Assembly: GCA_910579495.1 (NCBI GenBank)
Contig: CAJTVD010000048.1
Span: forward strand, 1 to 31,394
DNA from: an uncultured Lachnospiraceae bacterium
GTDB taxonomy: Bacteria; Bacillota; Clostridia; Lachnospirales; Lachnospiraceae
DNA length: 31,394 bases
Direction: 5' to 3'
Under the pieces are notes generated by a model. It searched no databases and was not told the DNA's origin. It saw nothing but the letters and a program-made list of their open reading frames with translations. Shown piece after piece: positions 29,272 to 31,394 of this stretch; position 1 is the stretch's first letter; each line of letters starts with the position of its first letter. The translations under genes were made by a program, and so were the position numbers.

Positions 29272-30474
29272 TCAGCGCACAGAAAAAAGCTGCCCCTGTC
29301 CCTGCCGGAACTTCCAGTAAATTTCAACCCTTTTTCCGGCAAACACATAAACCCCTTCTATCAGGCACTGAAATAGCGCCTGCCTGTGCCTTTGGCTGGG
29401 GCTTTCAATCGTATCTGCCAAAAATCCACTGAATTTCTCCAGTCCCTCCCTTTCCTCTTCCATCCCCTTAATCTCTTCTGACAGTCTCTGGACAGCTTCC
29501 TTTTCCATTTCCTTTTTTTCCAGGTATTTCCCCTTCCCCAGCTCGCCTTGTCTGTACTGGCAGTAAAGCCCCTTTATCCCTTCCTTTTTTTTATCCATCA
29601 GTAACCTTAACGCCCGGATGTTTTCCCCGGCTCTCTTATCTGCTTTTGCTGCCAGCTCCCTTCCCCGGCACAGGATTGCTTCCTTTTCTGCCAGCCTGCC
29701 CCATTCTGCCTTTACCCCTTCCCAAACAACTGCTTCCAGCTCCGGTTCCGGGAAGCTCTCTATTACTTTATGGACAGTAAATTTCTGGTAGCGGCAGCGG
29801 AAATATCCGCCCTTCTTCTTCTCCCTTACCATGATCCTGCCACATTCCCCGCAGTGAACCAGGCCTTTTAAGGGAAACCCACAGGCTTCTCCGGTATTTT
29901 TTGTCCCCATTTTCTCCTGCACTTTCCGAAAAGTTTCCAGGTCTATCACAGCATCCACATAAATTTCATTGCACAGAATCTGCTGGATGGTAGTGGGGAG
30001 CCATGCATAAATTCCTGATGCCCGCTCCCGGAGCAACCCTTTGTCCACCTTATGCTGCCTTGGGGAGGGTACTTTTTCCCTGTTTAATTTTCCTGCCAGC
30101 TCCGAAAGCCCGGCCCCTGCAAGATACTCCCTGTAAATCCGCACCACTGTATCTTTTGTTTCCTGGTCAGGCACAAGGCTCCCTTCTTTGCCCTTCCCAT
30201 ATCCATAGGGCGGCAGTGAACCAATATAAAGCCCCCTCTGCCTCCGCACAGCCAGGGACGATTTCACCTTTTCTGAAATATCCTGGCTGTAAAGGGTATA
30301 TGCCAGATTGCGGAAAGGCACGTCAATCTCCGGCGTCTTCCCATTGTAATCAGCACTGTCATACCCATCGTTCACAGAGATAAACCTTACATGCATAAAA
30401 GGGAAAATATGTTCCAGATAGTCCCCTAACTCAATGTAATCCCTGCCAAAACGGGAAAAATCTCCTTGTGTCAA
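29272..30474 (-). pseudogene. Large serine recombinase lacking its N-terminal catalytic region
   Basis: About 400 residues of a TnpX/TndX-like large serine recombinase. It begins inside the catalytic domain at FSRFGRDYIELGDYLEHIFP; the first ~100 residues, including the active-site serine, are missing. The following blocks are SEKVKSSLAVRRQRGLYIGS (long helix), PYGYGKG, a recombinase domain to ~200, a zinc-ribbon-like stretch (GLVHCGECGRIMV), and a C-terminal coiled coil ending QLFSVR. Directly upstream of the first in-frame codon (TTG at 30474) the frame hits a stop, in sequence that belongs to the neighbouring element. Its stop is ~30 bp from the deacetylase fragment, so it marks the end of the first inserted element. 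Confidence 0.85.
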
Positions 30475-30493
30475 CTAAACACCAAATTTTTTA

Positions 30494-30548
30494 CGGATGC
30501 CGGAGGTGGTTGTTGGTCCTTCTTCTGAAAGACTGCCTCCGGCATCCG
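30494..30548. repeat. 13-bp perfect inverted repeat near an element boundary
   Basis: CGGATGCCGGAGG at 30494-30506 and CCTCCGGCATCCG at 30536-30548, separated by 29 nt. Neither strand has a convincing T tract directly after the stem, so this is not a standard terminator. It lies between the truncated recombinase and the resolvase-like gene, within ~20 bp of the apparent element junction. Confidence 0.75.
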
Positions 30549-30575
30549 CTTTATGCGAAAGGGGAAACTCACTTG

Positions 30576-30998
30576 TCAAATTGCCCCGTCTTGCATAGCC
30601 TGCTTTGTCCGCAGTAGCCGCCCCACTTCCTGGTTGGAAAGCTCACCGTTCAGGCAGACGACCTCCACATTATGTTTTCCCAGCCAGCCAACATATTCGA
30701 GCGTTCTCCAGATGTCGCGCCCCAGCCTTGTGACGTTCAGGACAAGCAAAATATCCATCTCACCCCGGAGGGCGGCATTGGTAATCTCCGCCAGCCCAGA
30801 GCGGACCATTGTTGTGCCGGTTTCCTGTTTGGCGGTGCAGCCCATGACCTCATAGTGATTTTCCTTGGCAAAGGCCATAAGTTCTTCCTGCTGGGTCCTC
30901 AGCGCAAAGGCGTCCGGCGCTGCCACCCGGCAGTATATCCACACCCTGGGCGCTCTTGCGACCCGCATATAGACCGCAACATTTCTCGGTTTATCCAT
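30576..30998 (-). CDS. Small resolvase-like protein without catalytic serine
   Basis: A 140-residue stand-alone serine-recombinase catalytic domain. VWIYCRVAAPDAFALRTQQE corresponds to the YxRVSxxxQ motif of active resolvases, but Ala replaces the nucleophilic Ser (residue 26). An earlier VYMRVA at 9-14 repeats the motif, also with Ala. The rest of the fold is kept: EITNAALRGEMDILLVLNVT and RLGRDIWRTLEYVGWLGKHN. There is no DNA-binding C-terminal domain. It overlaps the end of the upstream large recombinase by 8 bp, so both are made together. It may act as a regulatory or accessory partner of that recombinase. The ATG at 30998 is preferred over an earlier in-frame ATG because of the GAGGAAGGA site before it. 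Confidence 0.82.
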   Translation of the reverse strand: MDKPRNVAVYMRVARAPRVWIYCRVAAPDAFALRTQQEELMAFAKENHYEVMGCTAKQETGTTMVRSGLAEITNAALRGEMDILLVLNVTRLGRDIWRTLEYVGWLGKHNVEVVCLNGELSNQEVGRLLRTKQAMQDGAI

Positions 30999-31394
30999 TA
31001 TGTCCTTCCTCCTCTTTGGTATCAGAATGGCCTCCAAACACATCCCAGAACTTCCAGACGATCTCGATCTCGGTGGGAGAGGACACCAGCACTTCCTTGA
31101 TGAATGTCTGCGCCAGTTCCGCCGTCAGTTCCGTAGCCCCGGCAAAGGAAGTGAACACATCATCCTCCTGCGCCTTGTCCTGAAAGGCCAGATGCTCCAG
31201 TTCAGATAAAAGCTGTTCCTGCGCCTCCTGTTCGGCTTTGGCGGCGGCGAGTTTGCCGTCAATGTCCGCCCGCTGTCTCAGGTAGGCGTCCTTTGCCAGC
31301 GTCCCGCCGCTGTAATCCTCGTAGGCCCGGAACTTCTCCTGCCTGTACCGTTCCTGCTGCTGTTCCAGCTTTTGAAGCTCCGCAACACAGGCGG
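30991..31394 (-). CDS. Large serine recombinase, C-terminal part (5' end beyond window)
   Basis: The visible 134 residues are the C-terminus of a large serine recombinase: a coiled-coil stretch (ELQKLEQQQERYRQEKFRAY), then DYSGGTLAKDAYLRQRADID, then the ending TFIKEVLVSSPTEIEIVWKF typical of TndX-like proteins. The catalytic part lies off the right edge. It is followed by the serine-less resolvase-like gene with an 8-bp overlap. Together they form the integration/excision end of a conjugative or mobilisable element that continues to the right. Confidence 0.82.
   Translation of the reverse strand, partial: ACVAELQKLEQQQERYRQEKFRAYEDYSGGTLAKDAYLRQRADIDGKLAAAKAEQEAQEQLLSELEHLAFQDKAQEDDVFTSFAGATELTAELAQTFIKEVLVSSPTEIEIVWKFWDVFGGHSDTKEEEGHNG

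Overview
The window looks like a chromosomal segment of a Clostridia member, most likely Lachnospiraceae. The grounds are clean Firmicutes ribosome binding sites, a BioY-BioB-BioD-BioA operon with a BirA-type operator, a clostridial Ogg glycosylase, a CmpB-type membrane protein, and conjugative-element genes typical of gut Firmicutes. Almost every gene is on the minus strand, so operons read from high to low coordinates. No species is claimed.

Region 1-1.6 kb is a graveyard of integrated elements beside a tRNA-Leu gene. It holds a ParE/RelE-Phd toxin-antitoxin pair, a conjugation gene (VirB6/TrbL-like) interrupted by the 3' remnant of a group II intron, and a frameshifted, truncated tyrosine recombinase. 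The tRNA-Leu (anticodon read as AAG) has its own promoter and terminator.

Region 1.7-4.9 kb is a metal-homeostasis operon: a His-rich COG0523/CobW GTPase, a second CobW-like GTPase fused to a YcgQ-like (DUF1980) domain, and a CmpB-type membrane protein. A small ArsC/Spx-family gene with its own promoter follows.

Region 5.4-14.9 kb reads like a DNA maintenance or defence island. From upstream to downstream it carries a PAPS-reductase-like protein (IbrA) with a ParB-like partner (IbrB), endonuclease IV, a MATE transporter, 8-oxoguanine glycosylase, then a two-gene MotA/MotB-like pair resembling ZorA/ZorB, translationally coupled to a UvrD/PcrA-like helicase. This last trio is the best candidate here for an undescribed system: a Zorya-like ion-driven membrane motor with an SF1A helicase in place of the known effectors.

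Region 15-18.9 kb is the biotin operon bioY-bioB-bioD-bioA under a promoter whose -35 box lies inside a BirA-like operator. Region 18.9-24.9 kb is a gene train: D-Ala-D-Ala carboxypeptidase, RarA, a DUF5722 glycosidase-like membrane-anchored protein, a small XRE regulator, a ThyX variant lacking the canonical RHR motif, and a MarR regulator. Region 25-28.7 kb is a pair of overlapping full-size ABC exporters.

Region 28.8-31.4 kb is nested mobile DNA: a polysaccharide deacetylase gene cut by a serine-recombinase element, whose recombinase is itself truncated, followed by the end of a second element with a large serine recombinase and a small resolvase-like protein lacking the catalytic serine. 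Two 50-bp copies of a structured repeat with compensatory changes lie at 15.0 and 28.75 kb.
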